64,000 bases of DNA, taken from contig VCMS01000359.1 of the NCBI GenBank assembly GCA_022539475.1, forward strand, positions 1 through 64,000, in the 5' to 3' direction. The stretch is from Gracilaria domingensis (Eukaryota; Rhodophyta; Florideophyceae; Gracilariales; Gracilariaceae). The notes beneath the pieces were generated by a model that worked only from the letters and a program-made list of their open reading frames with translations, did not search any database and was not told the DNA's origin. Shown one piece after another: positions 11,439-24,975 of this stretch (position 1 is its first letter; each line of letters starts with the position of its first letter). Both the position numbers and the translations under genes were made by a program.

Positions 11439-13821
11439 TTAATAACGTCTCAGAATGTCAATCACGGCTATGACCCTATCAACACAACCAATATTTTCCA
11501 GAGATCTCACAGTATTTCGATGGTCTTTCGTATAGACGACTCCATTCGTTGAGTCGACAATGAGTCTATAGTGCCATGACACATCAATTAACACCCCTCT
11601 TACTGTTCTTTTTCTGCCATTTTCATGAAGCTTCAGAACTAGTTCGAATATCTGGCGCACTAAACCGTAATACATATCTGGGTCACGAATTTCTCGATCG
11701 GGTTGTGCGTCCTGTGCTACAAAGTGAGCAGCAACATGGTACTTGTGTCGGGCAGAATTCTTCTTGGCAATAAAGCGTTGAAGCAATCCCTAGTTTCCAA
11801 GGAAATCGTTCCACACTCTTTCAGTACGGTTGCGCTTCCGAACATCTTTGAAGACTTGATAGTGAATGAAGAAAGTGGAATGTTGAAGTTCTCACACATG
11901 AACCGAAGCAGGGCTCCTCTCAAATCATGTGACACATTTCGACATGGAAATCCAACACCGTGGCATCGAACAGCAGCAGCAATATCGTTAATTATAATCT
12001 CACTGTTTCTTGCTGTACTTGAAGAGTACCCGTCATGGACATTCCTCATATACCAATCTTCTGCCTCGGTTGTGCTGCCATTGTTCGTAAGCTTGAGGGC
12101 GAGAAGTCTAAAGCTCTTGTGATATATGTGGGAGCCAATATGAAAACTGCTCTATACCCTTCTTCCAACTTCGCGGACTAGTTTCTCCACAATGAACTGC
12201 CAGGAGAGCGGAAGTGGCCCACATTCTCTAAGAAGGTCAGACAGATGAAGTATGGCGTGCGTGGTTTGTGTGAAGCAAAATGAATCGGAATCAGATTGAT
12301 AGAATAGGCTAAGACCCTCACGTACGACTCCTAAGCTGCATATTTCATTGCGCGTACCTGTTCCGGTCTGCACTCATACGAAAAAGAAAGCGAGACAACC
12401 CTTGCGCTGGGCGCCGCCAGAAGAACCACCTCTTTTTGGACCCCATATCGGTGGAGAAAGTTCACTAAGTACACCTCAGCATGACGCCGCAAATCTTCTG
12501 CTTTGTATTGGCAAACGGGCTCCAGAGAAAAAATTGATCGTCACCATGAACTCGGTATAGCATTGGTCGATTCTTTCATAGACTTATTGATCTTCTCCAA
12601 AGTATCATCTGATATGCAGTAACTGGGTTTTGGGAGACCGCTTCCAGTTTACAGTGCGATCCTGTGACCAGACGAGAAACATGTTTCACCCCACCCAACA
12701 GAACGAGATGCATAGCATCGTATGGAAAGGAAAACACATATTCGAGCTTCAAATGGGATAAGACCGAGCGTCTCTTGATGCCACTTTCTGCAATTATGCT
12801 TCTTTTCTCTATCGTATCAAGCTGTCTCTCGCGCGAAATCTTGCGCAATGTCAGCATCACATCCTTGCTTTGGCGGCTTCCGCGCACTTCATTTCAATGA
12901 AATTCCGATTGCTTTGAACGTTACCAGATCTGAAAAGGTTCTGGATGTCCTTCGGACTTATTTCAGGAACAGCACAGCTACTTCGACATTGCCTTACGTA
13001 CGTCTTTTTATTGAGACAGAAGCAACAGAAGATGGTACCGTTATGCCCAACATATCTAAACACATTGGAAGCCGCACGCCATTCTGCTATGAAATATAAG
13101 AGAAAGGCCTTTATTGCCCTCAACTTTTGATCGTAACATGATATCCGTACTCCCTTTTTCAAGTTTCTCAATGTCTTGCACAAAATTCTTCAAGAAAGGT
13201 CTCAAAGTATTCTGAATCATGACTACCTGGAATAACGGCATGGATGATTGCATTTGATTCTTTGCTTCGTACTTTTATGTCAAAGTTTAGAATTGTTGAT
13301 ACCACCGGTCATGTCGAGAGTGCAGTTCCGTCTCTGCGCTTTCCACACTCAAAGCTGCCAGTCGAAAGTGTGAAGAGGGCAAATATCTACTCATTCTCTA
13401 TCCAATCCTGCGAGGTTGACTCATGCAATCTGAAGAATGTTGCACTTGGTAGTGATAATGATGAGGTTCTTGTTCGCTTGGATTAGAAATACTGCTGCAT
13501 GCGCCGGCAGCCATTCATGATTTCCTCGAACGTCTCCTTAGCATTGCAGAGACCTTTTATTGCGGAAGACATTTTCAGGAACCAGAACGACTCTGTCTTG
13601 AACGGTTCACTGCATACTGGGAAGCAATTCATTTTCTTTGCGCTTCCACATTGAGCAGCATGACCACGAGGACACATTTCGGCTTTGGACTTGCACAGCA
13701 ACGACTTTCTAATTGAATAGGAATTGAGGCTTTTAAGTGAAAACCTGGATGACAGGGGTCTGATGTTCAGAAACCTTTGAAGTGCCCTTTGCAAAACGTT
13801 CGACATCTCGGCCGTGTACAA
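11439..13821 (-). mobile_element. EnSpm/CACTA-type (tnp2-like) transposase fossil
   Basis: A chain of minus-strand frames in N-to-C order shows the family's landmarks. At 13,483-13,821 is a Cys/His segment (CPRGHAAQCGSAKK). At 13,056-13,253 is LRPFLKNFVQDIEKL, and at 12,857-13,183 is YVGHNGTIFCCFC, the zinc-binding 'gH.G...C..C' motif. At 12,576-12,887 is GIKRRSVL with PYDAMHLVLLGGVKH. At 12,152-12,373 is a DUF4218-like THAILHLSDLLRECGPLPLS. The last piece, at 11,439-11,786, is the DUF4218-distal region. The coding sequence is broken into about six frames by stops and indels, so the copy is dead. No terminal repeats were found by eye. It is older and more decayed than the arm element. Confidence 0.75.
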
Positions 13822-16400
13822 GAAGGCAGCGAGTCTTTCAAAGCTTCCTGCGTCTCACACTTTGGATATATGCTGCTATGTGAACTGGCATAGAGTTTCT
13901 AGTTATCGGAAATGGAAATGTTCTAGATATCTCTATCATCGACGTTCTCAACTGAAGGTATCAAATACTCGTCCAAAGCACTTGACTCCACGACTCTAGA
14001 ATTCTGTTCCACGCTGGGAACTGCTTCAAGCTCTCATTGTTTTGAAATTGAAATCGATCAATAGGCACACTCCTGAATTCTGAGGACGAGAAGTTGTGTA
14101 TCACATCTTGTAGTGCGTTAGTCCCGTTTTGTGTACGAGAAAAATACTGACTGTTATCTGTCGCAAGAATTTCGCCGCAGGCTGATGCAGCAGCTTCTTG
14201 AACTTCTATTTCTCTCCCAGAAATCACTGGTGCTACGCTCCGCGTTTCCCATCTTCATCTTCTTCGAACTATTGGCTCCACTATTTCTTCTATCGCTCCC
14301 TGCTGCTCGGATGGAAGAGGGATGTATACTTCGCGCAACTGAAACGGAGCAAAGTCATCACCACTTGTCTCCCATCTACATCATTTGCGTCTACTCTGTT
14401 CCTCCACGAATATGACAGGAGGTCACCTATTTAACGCGACGATTCTGTAAATTGTACAAAAGGAGTACTTGGAGCAATGGAGAAGTAGGGGATACCGCCC
14501 ACATTCAGAACTGTTATTGATGAGTTTGGAAATTCCAGGAGGTCAAAGATCGATGAAAACTTTTAGTTTTTCAAAATTATTCGAAGAGGTTTCGGTTCGA
14601 CCCATTTCATTCTGCTCAAGGCAGCGCGGGCTCTTCGATACGTCCGTCACCTTAAGGCTCCCCTGTCTTCTCACTCGCACCTTTTTCCAAATGAATCCGC
14701 TCCACCTCAGCAACGGAGAGATTGAACAGCTCAAAGAACCAGTTTTTTGTCCCCTTTTTGATCTAGGAATACATCAACTGTTCCTCTTCATCCTCCGCTT
14801 CGGCATCACATATCTTCGAGACAGAATGTGCATCAGATAGATCCTCAAAAACAAGTCTAATACGACCCAGTATATGAACAAATTATGATCCAGACGCCGT
14901 TCATTTTTTAGGACAATGGCTGCACTAGAAGAGTTCGAAAGATGTACTGAGAAAATCTTCCAAAACTGACCAAAGACGGCACGTATTGTGACCAAATCCA
15001 AGCAAGTATATGAGTCCCATGAAAGTATAATATCTGCCGTAAAGATGTCCAAGTGAGGCGTTTCGAACCCATCCCAAGAAGGTCTTACACATGGCTTTCT
15101 TATAGTTTCCAAGGACGCAAAATCTATTTATGAACTAGACAGGAAACGAACATTTCTTGTCCAGGATGAGCGCTTAAGCTCGTCTTTTAATACTATGAAA
15201 AGGTTGTAAAAGATGTCTAAGAAAGAACGAAATTAGTACAAACTTTATACTAATGTGCGGACCTTATAATAGTAGGAACAGTGCAAAGAAGTACTTTGAA
15301 CATTGCGAAATGAGATGCGAATAACGTCAGATTCGGAGTCCTATGTTACCAATTTGGAATCCGAATCTGCCCATAGAGCAGCGATGCATGGGATGTCCCA
15401 TGAAGCAGCAAGATTGAAAAAGCAACACGATCAACCCCATGTAGCTTTTGAGAAAGCTGTACTTCTGGTGAAAAAAGGGATGAAGGAATCATGAGAATAT
15501 GGGTGGTTAGATAGAACAGTTCAAACAGGTACAGATCGTCGGGTAAGTAAGTGTGATTCTCTAGCTCACGAAAGAATTGCTCACCGATATTTCGGATTGT
15601 TCAACAATGAGAAATGAAAATCCGTACATCAACCTTCTAGGTGTTGGCGCGGTCTATTGCGTTCTGCGCTGGAACTTGCATCACGTAAGAGTGGGTTCCT
15701 AAACTTTGTGGTACGTCCTTATTCTGATCGCTGAGCTCGACGGCGGTGGTTTGGTGGGCTCACATCTTGGATGCAGCTTTCTTTCTCGGAAACCTCTACA
15801 TCTCTCCATCTCTTTCTCCCCTTTCCCCGCAGGCGTCGGGCAGCTTTCTTTGATGACCGCTGACCGCAGCTTTTTCGGCCATGCTTGCGACCACGTTAGC
15901 ATAACGGGACGGAATCGACGCCACAGCCTCATCCGCTTGATCTACCTTCTTTCGCACAGTAGCAGATAAATCATTGTCACCTTCCGATGAGCCGTCGCTA
16001 AGCACTCCTCCATCACTTATAGATGAGAGACCATTAGACACGAAATACTGATCAGAACGTACTCGCCTATCTGCTTCGTCTTTTCCCCTTCGCGAACGCA
16101 TCCCATTACATGCGATTGGAGCACGAGTGTTTGGCCTCCCGTTTGCAGCGCAAACCCTGTCTGAGAGATTTCCATCAGATGGAACACGTTGAAGCGTATC
16201 AACACAGACATTTGGGTCGTGAGCAACCTCGTGAGCAACGGCGTCATTGCTCGCTAAATCAGTGAACTCACCAGTGCTTCTGTGCTGATCAGTTCCATTG
16301 GAAGACTTTTCCTGCAACGTGGTACGGCAAGTTCTATTCACATGAAGACGTTGTTCACCATTCACTTCGTGACCCGCGTTTTCATATTCGGCTTGAACCC
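13822..16400. other. No recognised gene
   Basis: Short frames only. A 189-codon minus-strand frame at 15,796-16,365 is Ser/Asp/Arg-rich and has no recognisable domain. It could be a disordered protein or chance. The stretch nearest 13.8 kb may still contain the decayed 5' end of the EnSpm fossil. Confidence 0.4.
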
Positions 16401-16790
16401 TTGATCGAGCCCTTGGGTCCGCTTCGTTGCGGTTTGCCGAGGGTTGTGACTGTTGTCAGATTCGATCGAGATTGGTCTTCCAGTTCAACTTATATTACTC
16501 ATACACCCCGTGTGAAGAAAGAGAAGGACGGGGATTATGTGCCTTGTCCCTGCCGAGTCACAACAGCATTAGAATACAGCCCATATATCAAGATGCTGTC
16601 CGAGGAGTCACCGGAATGTCTGTATGGCACGACGAAAAACCTCCCCCATGTTTCACTTAATCTTGGAGACTTGTTGATAAGCGGCGCATATGAACCGCAG
16701 CAATCTCATACTGAAGAAAACGTAGCTGACATCATCTTGAAGAGGGCGATAGTGCGATTACGGATGCTTCTTGAGCATGCGAAGCTTTAA
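16401..16790 (+). CDS. Hypothetical ORF, 129 codons
   Basis: The frame contains a Lys/Asp-rich stretch with a Cys pair (YVPCPC), ends in a basic, helix-prone segment (LKRAIVRLRMLLEHAKL), and precedes the decayed gene at 17.0 kb on the same strand. No family was recognised. It may be a 5' piece of that gene or chance. There is no promoter or splice evidence. Confidence 0.25.
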   Translation: MIEPLGPLRCGLPRVVTVVRFDRDWSSSSTYITHTPRVKKEKDGDYVPCPCRVTTALEYSPYIKMLSEESPECLYGTTKNLPHVSLNLGDLLISGAYEPQQSHTEENVADIILKRAIVRLRMLLEHAKL

Positions 16791-16998
16791 GTGCCACCAT
16801 AAGGTGTTGCTGACAACAGTATGGCGCTTGAACGGCGGGTCTTCTTCCAGAAGGGGCGGATGCTAACAGAAACGCCTCAGCCGTAAACGTGATCATTTGT
16901 GAAGAAAATTGCAACGGCGTTCGTGAGGGAGATAGAAAAGTTATATTATCGCTGGACACAAGTCCGCGACTTTGAATATTGGTCGATGGTCGAGAAGC

Positions 16999-18185
16999 CA
17001 GCATAATTGGATGATTTGATTTGGAACCTTGCAAAGTTGTTGGACGTTGTGTATAGAGGGAAAGTTGCACAGTCAATGCCAGGTGAGGGCGATATGAAAG
17101 CAAGATTAGTATATGAAGATGTCGTCATGGGGCTGAAAGAGCTAATGAAGGAGAGGAAGATTCTCTATTATGACGTAGTCGAGTTTGATATAGGATGCAA
17201 TCCGAGGTTTGTGCAGCGATATGCACCGAGCTTGAAACCTCAACCGGACTTTATCACTCTTTCTAAGGCGGAATTGGCACGGTTGCGGAGATGGAAAGAG
17301 TGGCAGAAGATGAGGGCTTGGTTGAAGGGATGCGATGATCAGAGAGCTGATTTAGAGGTTGATGAACAAATTGGCGATAGTATTACAATTGTTACCCTTG
17401 GTACGACGGTAAATCAAAAATGGGGACGACGAACAGTCACACTGTGACTCACACAGATTTACTCAAAGTAGGGCGTTACCGGGCGAAACAACGTGAGACG
17501 TGGCTAGCGTGGGGGGCGGAACGGTTTCACCGATCGTTGAACGAGTTGGAGGTGGCTAATCGGGGTACCCTTGGTACAAAGGTATAGTACTGAGATGTCC
17601 AGGATGTTTGTGCTCTATCGGAATATTGGGCTTCGGAAGAAAGACGAACTGCACATGGACGCGTTTGAACTTTTGCACCGCGTGGTCTGCGAAAGCATCA
17701 ACGTCCCATACGATTCTCTGACAATAGAGCGTTTTGCTCAGGAGGTGAACCCAGACCATTAGTTGAAGCCTGTGCTAAACCAGTTGCAAGGCATAGAGCG
17801 AGGCGACGGGCTGGGTCAAATGGTGAGCCATCCGGCGTTGGATGAATACTTGATTGGAGAACTACTGGCGAATAGGGCCGATGCGTCGAATTATATGGCA
17901 GGCGCGAGCAAGCTCTCTCAGCTGTTGATGACTACAAACAAGTCGCATGGTATTGCCGACGCGAGCGAACCGTCTCAACTATTGATCACTACTAATACGT
18001 CGCAGTACATGCGAGACGAGAGTGAACCGTCTCAATCGTTGACCACTATTAACACGTCGCAGGAGATGCCGGATGTACACAGACTATCCGAGGAAGTGAA
18101 TAACGTGTCTCACGACGTGCCTCAAATGTCGCATAAGAAGGAAGAGTTGCTAGTTTCGGTACCGTCCTCGGCAAAAATTGTATAG
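16999..18185 (+). pseudogene. Decayed coding region of unknown family
   Basis: Successive plus-strand frames (17,007-17,447, then a shifted frame to about 17,580, then 17,571-17,762 and 17,763-18,185) have protein-like composition and follow one another with almost no gap. Early parts are charged and Trp-containing (RRWKEWQKMRAWLKG; TWLAWGAERFHRSLNELE), followed by LRKKDELHMDAFELLHRVV, then a Ser/Thr-rich repeat tail. At least three breaks separate them. I do not recognise the family. A short accessory gene of a mobile element is possible. It sits between the EnSpm fossil and low-information sequence. Confidence 0.45.
17903..18070 (+). repeat. Three imperfect 54/57-bp coding repeats
   Basis: The repeat encodes units of the pattern (A/E)S-(K/E)-xSQ-LL-TTN-S, as in SKLSQLLMTTNKS, SEPSQLLITTNTS and SEPSQSLTTINTS. 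Codons diverge between units while the peptide pattern is kept, which suggests the segment was once translated. Confidence 0.7.
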
Positions 18186-20221
18186 CAGTTTGCATATTTA
18201 GAGAGGAGCACATTCTTGGGATGTTTAGAAGCGTCCGAAAATTAGATTTACAGCTGTGACGTGGATTACACAACGTTATTGTCGTCGAGTCAGCAGCCGC
18301 CTTACCGACGCCCATCAGCTCGATGACTACAAGCGTGAGCAACCAATGATGTTAGCACTACTAGAATCTTTATGAATAAGCAAGGTGACACAGGTGATGT
18401 CAGGCTCAGAGACACATGGAAAGTTCAGGTAAAACACGGTTGACGTGTTCACGAGACCAGTATTGAGTAGGACCATCTCCTTGATCAGTTCCAGATAGAT
18501 TCGATTGAAGCATGATTTATATATATATGGAACAGTTACACAAAGCACAGCCATTGCACGACTTACAGCGCCCGTGTGGGGGGAGGACAGTGCCGTTAAA
18601 AGGTCAAGCGAGAGAAAAATTCTGGTTGAGAGAGAAGACGTAATGGTTATTAGCAGTTTATCAGCAGCTGGGCCCATATAAGAGCCAATGACGGTGTGAA
18701 GCTCTTGCTCTCTAACAAGTACCCTGTCCAACCAGTCGGAAATGGCTGCAAAACTAAAGCCGCAAAGCGCGAGGTCATACTCATTGTTCATTATCCGATT
18801 TCAAATTACTGGGGAGATTGATTTTCGTCCACAGGTGACCATGCTTGGTATTTCCCTGTACTGATTTGGGGCTGGAGATCTCGATCTTGCTCTGCTCTCA
18901 TACGCCAATGACTCATACCATAGACGCAGAGCAGTGAAGCTGTGTTATGAAGAAAACATATAATTTGCTTTCCTATACGCTTATGCTTTCGGTTACGGGT
19001 AGTCACGATGTGGGTAATTGAGCTTAGTATTATTTGGCTAGCGACAAGATTTCGCACTTCCGATGAGAGCATGACATGGTTTTATTGACTGCAATTAGGT
19101 TCTGCACTTAAGGCATATTCACGCAGACAAAGGACGTTAATGCATGAGTGCTATGATGAATGTTGATTCCATTGCCAAGCAGTGCACGACAATTATTCCT
19201 TTCTACCGGGTTGATTTCCAGTATCACGGTGGCATGATAACTGAACGTGCAAATCAACAGCCACGGAGAACTCAAGGGTCGTAGAAGCCACAGTAATTGC
19301 TACTCAAGTGGCATCTTCCGCGTATTCTTCGGTGGTGAATGCAGCTCTTTCTTCACAGCAGCACAACGAAGTGCACCAATGAGGTTTGGGTTACTTTCAT
19401 TTTGGAGTATGACTTAGTCTTCATGTGTGAGAATCTCAAGTTTTCCTGTTGTTCCCAACAGCCGAACCAATGCGTATTCTTCTTTAAGGGCATGATATTG
19501 GATTTGCGGTTCTTTTTCACTATGTTTGATATCAATAATCTTTGGATCATGACCATAGCAAACATATGTTTTGGCGTCACTTTCTTCATCTCTCTGGACA
19601 CGTACACCTGCAAGTGAAGCAGGAACCTCGTCCTTCTTCACCGAGGCTAATTCAAGTCGATCCAACCTCATTATGACGTCCTCATTCCCTGTAGTGACGT
19701 GCGCATTCACTGTGTAGCTTGAGTGTTGACGAAAGTCTTGCAATGCGTAACTCAAAACAGCTCGTTGATGAATGCTACTCGTTTATTCACATTGATATCA
19801 ACCAGCACAGCTTTCTTCGCACGTTTGGCTCTCTGCCGAGATTCTTTTGGTAGATTTATCCAAATCGTTGAATTTTTTTACCATGTGCCGCAAGGACAAG
19901 CGCTGCCTATGTCAAAGGAAGCTTTAAGGATGATATTGAAGTCTTATTAACAACCTCACGCTTCTCTTCTTGTTGAGTGAGACAACAATGTTCCGGCTGC
20001 AGATACCTTTCGGCAGTTGTTTGGCTCCGATTCAATCAACCCACAATCAATAGTCTTCATCCAAGTCTTAGATTCTCAAGCACTAAGCTTCTATGGGCGT
20101 CAAATAAACGCATTGAAGCATATTCTGCACTGGAAGAGAGTAGGAATGAGTAGTTATGGAACGCTGATGTCACACTTACGGAAGATGGAATGTTATGTCG
20201 AAGCATGAACCAAGCGAAATT
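18186..20221. other. No recognised gene
   Basis: Short frames on both strands. The longest is a 154-codon minus-strand frame at 18,327-18,791 that is rather hydrophobic and matches no family I know. A minus-strand frame at 19,414-19,755 is charged but unrecognised. I see no clear promoter, repeat or RNA gene. Confidence 0.4.
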
Positions 20222-20350
20222 CTTTCGAGGTAAAATGGTGCAATCCCAAGTACCCACATACGGGTCACATTTTGAGCATTTAGCAGGCAAGGCGGTCACA
20301 TTTTTGAATTATTCTGAACCAACAGAGCCTATAGCCATGGTTCACAGGGA
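20222..20350 (+). repeat. Dispersed repeat, copy 1
   Basis: About 120 bp here match 54,228-54,345 (opposite strand) with moderate divergence, sharing for example CACATACGGGTCACATTTTG and GCGGTCACATTTT. The two copies lie more than 30 kb apart, in unrelated surroundings. A conserved frame (TYGSHFEH..G.AVTF.NY) crosses both, but no protein family is apparent. Confidence 0.7.
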
Positions 20351-22088
20351 AACACTTAAGCATTTTTACACGGGCATCATAATATAGTACTGGATAACCT
20401 TCCTCCATCTGCTTCAGATCGCGAATACTCTCGCTGGTATATGTCTCAAAGTATTTCGGACCATGTTCATACGGTATCACGGTGTTCGCTTAATGCAATT
20501 AGAAGCTCTTCTTCGATGCCCAGGTCTGTAATTCAGAATCGTTAACACGACAGGCCGCGCTGAGACTGGGTGTCACCTTCTGTTCTTCGCACATTGAAAA
20601 CCATCTCAAAACAATATAATGAATATGAATAGGGTGTCAATCTTTGGATTCAACTGTCTGCAGACATTTTTCGTGACGTCTTATGAACATCTGGACATGA
20701 TAATATTCGTGTTTGTGTATCTTGGAAAGATCTAGGTCAAACCATGTCCTTGCGGTTATAAATCCACTAATCATTGCTTAGAATGTTTCTCGTGCGCGAA
20801 AGAGTGCTTTCAAGGCGGATGAGGGCTTTAAGAACCACTAGTGCTCTCTATCAAATTTGAATCACAAACAGGGCAAACTTTGCCTTCTGTAACTCTCCTG
20901 CGCAAGCTGTATGACCGTTCAAGCACATTGTAACATGTTACCTCTCGATGTGAGCCTTCTTAATCGCATTCGAAATGAATGTTCTGTAAGAGAAAAGGAA
21001 ACTGAGTGAGAATACTTTTATCAATCGCCCGTTTGCTGTTTGCGACACACTGTAGACTTCTGCATCGTATGTGAACGCCACTAGTACTTCATATTCTCGC
21101 TCTTTTTGCCCCTTTTATTTTTCAAAAAGGCTCAGAATACCGTATGCTGAAATGTTCCGAGGACTGCGAGAATGTAACGAGAGAGTTACTGATACTTCCA
21201 AAGCGATATAGAGATTCTTCTTGTGACAAATGTACAGAAGAATTTATTAGGTCTTGTGTGTAAGGTGCTCGAGTAATTTCATTCAAGAGAGAAAATTGCG
21301 TATCTCGCAGTGGATCCATTGGATTGGGCGTCGTTGACAAGCGAAGCTGCACATTTACCATTTTCTTATCTTTTGCGACATCACCAACATCGTGTCTCCC
21401 AATTGACGGTTCTTCCTCTTTATTCTGGTACTCTCGTTCATCCTTCGAATCTTGACCATCTGAGCCTTCTACTATGTTCACCGCAATAGAGTTCTTTGCA
21501 ATATTTCCCATCTTTTCTGCCAGGTTCACTCTCGTTTATATTCACATCATTCTCAGAACTTTCAAGTTCTCTACTATCGAGTGGCTTGTTGCTCATAGAG
21601 ATTTCTCATCTAATCCGCTTCCGTACTCTCATATCGAACGCATGTAATGCAATTGTTTGAGTGACATGGTAAGTTCCGGAAAACATGCATCTATCGCGAA
21701 GTACACTGAGAATATGGTACAAGATTTTGAAGCACAGTATCTGCCTCACCTACTTTGCGAACTTCGAAATTTTGGTTTCTTCAAAAGAAGAAACTTTTCG
21801 AAATGTTGTCCTTTTTCACTTCATCCTCATGGCTTTCTCTTCACGTACTTAAGCTTCCCGCGCGCTCGCTGCATTTCCGTCAGTTGAGAACCTCACCTCT
21901 CCCTGGGTCTGGAGATTGGAGGCATTCCCTCGCAGGGTTGGATAAACTGCGTATACTTCGCCTATTGCAGGACACTGATATATTCTTAAACCTTGAGGCA
22001 CTTTCAGAGTACGTATGACTTTCATTGTGTCGCGTACTTACTTATCGCCAGCTACTAATGGCTTCGGGTAGATGTTTTCTTATTTAGC
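20351..22088. other. No recognised gene
   Basis: There is a 135-codon minus-strand frame at 21,122-21,529 of charged, disordered composition. Nothing is recognised in the rest. Confidence 0.35.
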
Positions 22089-23101
22089 ATGAGTTTCGGA
22101 ACCTTGCATCGCGTGACGGTGTATAGTGCGATTGAGCATGACAATATGAATGCATCTTTTCGAGCATGTAACCAGAATTTCATCCATAACCGAAACAGGA
22201 ATAGGCCTTCCGACGCGAGCATTGCGAGAGCCAGAGCTGCTCATCAAGCTGATCATGGTCTTGGAAGAAATGTGCCTCTCCCGAACTCAGTCATGATTCC
22301 CACGGCAGCAATGAGAAGAACGCTACCTGACATGATAGACCGGGAGTTCTTACCAGTACAGATGCGTCTGCTAGTGCTGTGTGTAACAGACGTGTTTAGC
22401 AGCAGATGGGACGCAAGCAGGAGGAGATAACTAAAGACTATCCGATTTGTCCTTCAATGTCCAATGAAATCACGGATGATTCCCGCATGTTTCTATATCA
22501 GCGCCTAGGTTTGAAACGCGGTACACGAATGTTTAGTGCTTTGCAGAAAAATCTTCGGTCTCAACTGCTCCAAGTCAAACGAAATCTCATTGAAATTTTT
22601 CGTGTTTTAGCAGCGGCGCAGAACATCTGGGTCGTAAAACAGTTCATTAAGGAAGCAGTACAGAGACACAAGAACGCAACGACCGAGGCTCTGAAGCGAG
22701 AAGCTTAAGAGGCAGCAGAACGTTCACCAGCTAGGGCACGAGGTGGAAACGATGTCGGAACCATTCAGATGGCCCATGTCACCGATCAAAACTTCAGCAT
22801 TCCCGCTGTCGATGAGCCAATTGGAGAAGAGCACATCCCCGAAATAAGATCAGACCTTTGTAACGCTGGCAACGGCGATGGGGAGAGGATGGTAGGAACA
22901 GGATTGTCACACAATAGCATCAACGACGTTGAAGAAGATCATGAAGACATCGAAGACTTTGCGAAGAACAATGAAAAGGAATCCGAACGCCAATTTGGTG
23001 AGGTACCGAATGAAAAAGCAGATGATGAGGTAGGCCTCGAGAAGAGTCATTCTATAAAAAATGATATTTCGGGTCGATCCGCACTCGATTCATGTTTCTG
23101 A
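22089..23101 (+). pseudogene. Decayed unrecognised coding region
   Basis: Three successive plus-strand frames (22,089-22,430; 22,406-22,708; 22,769-23,101) have protein-like composition. The second is basic and helical (MFSALQKNLRSQLLQVKRNLIEIFRVLAAAQNIWV). The third is strongly acidic and disordered (EEDHEDIEDFAKNNEKESE). They overlap or abut, as expected of one gene broken by small indels. No domain was recognised. Confidence 0.35.
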
Positions 23102-24059
23102 AGCAGTGCTCGGAATGAAGGAAATCAGAAGTCTGGAACGTCTATGAAAGGTGTGTCTCAGGACGATGGAGAAAAGCGCCGTTACAAAAGGAGAATCGCG
23201 CTATGAAACCTTCTCGTGGTTATATTTTAGGTAATAAGCAGCCTCGAAACGCACCAAAGAAACTTCTTCATGAGACTTCGATCAATAATAATGCTGGCAA
23301 GACGGGTCCCAATCCTTCGCCTGTTCGTCCTTTGAAATCTTCTAATATTCGCGATAAAGATAGAAATGAGATCTAGGTGCGCCTTGATTCCAATGTGCTT
23401 TGTAAGCAAAATGGAACGAAGGCGAAGAAGGAGAGAGAGAGTACTTACGCATTACCTTCTTCTAGTAGTCAAGATGGAGCACTTGATTTTTCATAGTGAA
23501 CGGCTTTGTGGGTTTACTTGATGATTAATGAGACGGTTATTCATAATAATTGCCAACGTACAACTACAGGACATAATAGGATTTAATTTGAAAGCATTTG
23601 ATCCCATCTAGGGCAGCATGAGTCTGTTCTTCGCTACAACTGCGACCAAGTATGGACCGTAGGAGAGATCCAAAACCGGTCAGTCTTCAAACTGAAAAGA
23701 ATACTTGATACGTTCCAAGTTTGACCCATGCTTTGTACCCTATTTGAATGACAATGAACTGCATGTGACTTACATGAAAGGGTCCAGTTTCGGCCATCAT
23801 GAGCTTGTACTGCGTACAAGCACCACAAGATCCTTGAGAGACATTATAACTAAAAGTAATGGCCAAAATATACCGATATCTGACTCTTGGTACTCCGCAT
23901 GTGGCTCTCCATAGCTCTGAATGGGCCCTAGATGGTCCTCTGTGGGAACCAAATAAATCCAAATATCGGTCTATACTGTGTGATATACATAGGTTGCGTT
24001 CAGGCCATATGAAGTAATATTGTAGGTCTTCTGAATAACGAAATCGTTCGTTCCAAACT
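23102..24059. other. No recognised gene
   Basis: Short frames only. The plus strand has small Lys/Asn-rich pieces (for example after 23,203), which may be the tail of the preceding decayed region. Nothing is identifiable. Confidence 0.35.
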
Positions 24060-24775
24060 TAACGACATAATGGAAACGTACTTGGGCCTTAAAATTTGTG
24101 TGCGAATTCCCTAAATCCCCTAATCCTCTAAATAAAGCCACTTAGCCACCTACCTCCCTGGGAGTAAGGCACTGCCCCATCCAGGCGCAGCCCAAAAAAC
24201 CACCCATATTTTGAAATCCATGAAGCATTCTACCTAAACTAATGTATTCTCTTAGAGTTTCATGTCCCCTAAAATCCAGCCAAACTCTAGAATACTAAAG
24301 GCATTGTATCAAGAAAATAAGTAACCTGCTAAAACCTACCGAGTACAGACTCCATACTAACTAGAAACCGCCATTACAAGAATTCCACAACCCATCTTAT
24401 CTATACTCCATGTATCCTTCATATCCTAAAATCCACCCTAAGAAATCCTACCTATATACACTGTATCGTGTAACCATCTTATTTAAAATTTCCATGTATC
24501 CTTCATATATAAAATCTTGCCTTAGGACATAATACAATCCATAACCCATCTTATCTGTAATCCATGTATCCTTCATATCCTAAACTTTCCCTTGAGGTAT
24601 CCTACCTATATCTAGTGTATCGTAAAACCATCTTATCTGTATATTCATCGTATAGTGCGTATCATGAAATCGCGGCATTAGACATCCTACAATCCATAAC
24701 CCATCTTATCAACAATACATGTCTCTCTCATATCCTAAAAGTCCCCCATAGGAATTCCTACCAATGTATTTTAAA

Positions 24776-24975
24776 GAATCCTGTCACTTCAGATTCGCTG
24801 ATGCTTGCATTTACTATTGTGGTGTGCAGCCGGAGTCTTCTCACAGGCAGTGCCACGTGATTGGCTGGAGTGTGCAACTGTGGTGCCCCTGGTGTGCACA
24901 TCTCCGTACGCTCCGCAAAAGTTTTATATTTCTAAACATTAAGAGTTAAAATTTCCGTACGAATTAGCGTTGTGT
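24776..24975. repeat. ~200-bp satellite unit, copy 1
   Basis: This is the most diverged of three copies. It shares GCTTGC-TT-ACTATTGTGGTG, GATTGGCTGGAG, and the strongly conserved end AACATTAAGAGTTAAAA followed by TCCGTACGAA. Confidence 0.65.
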
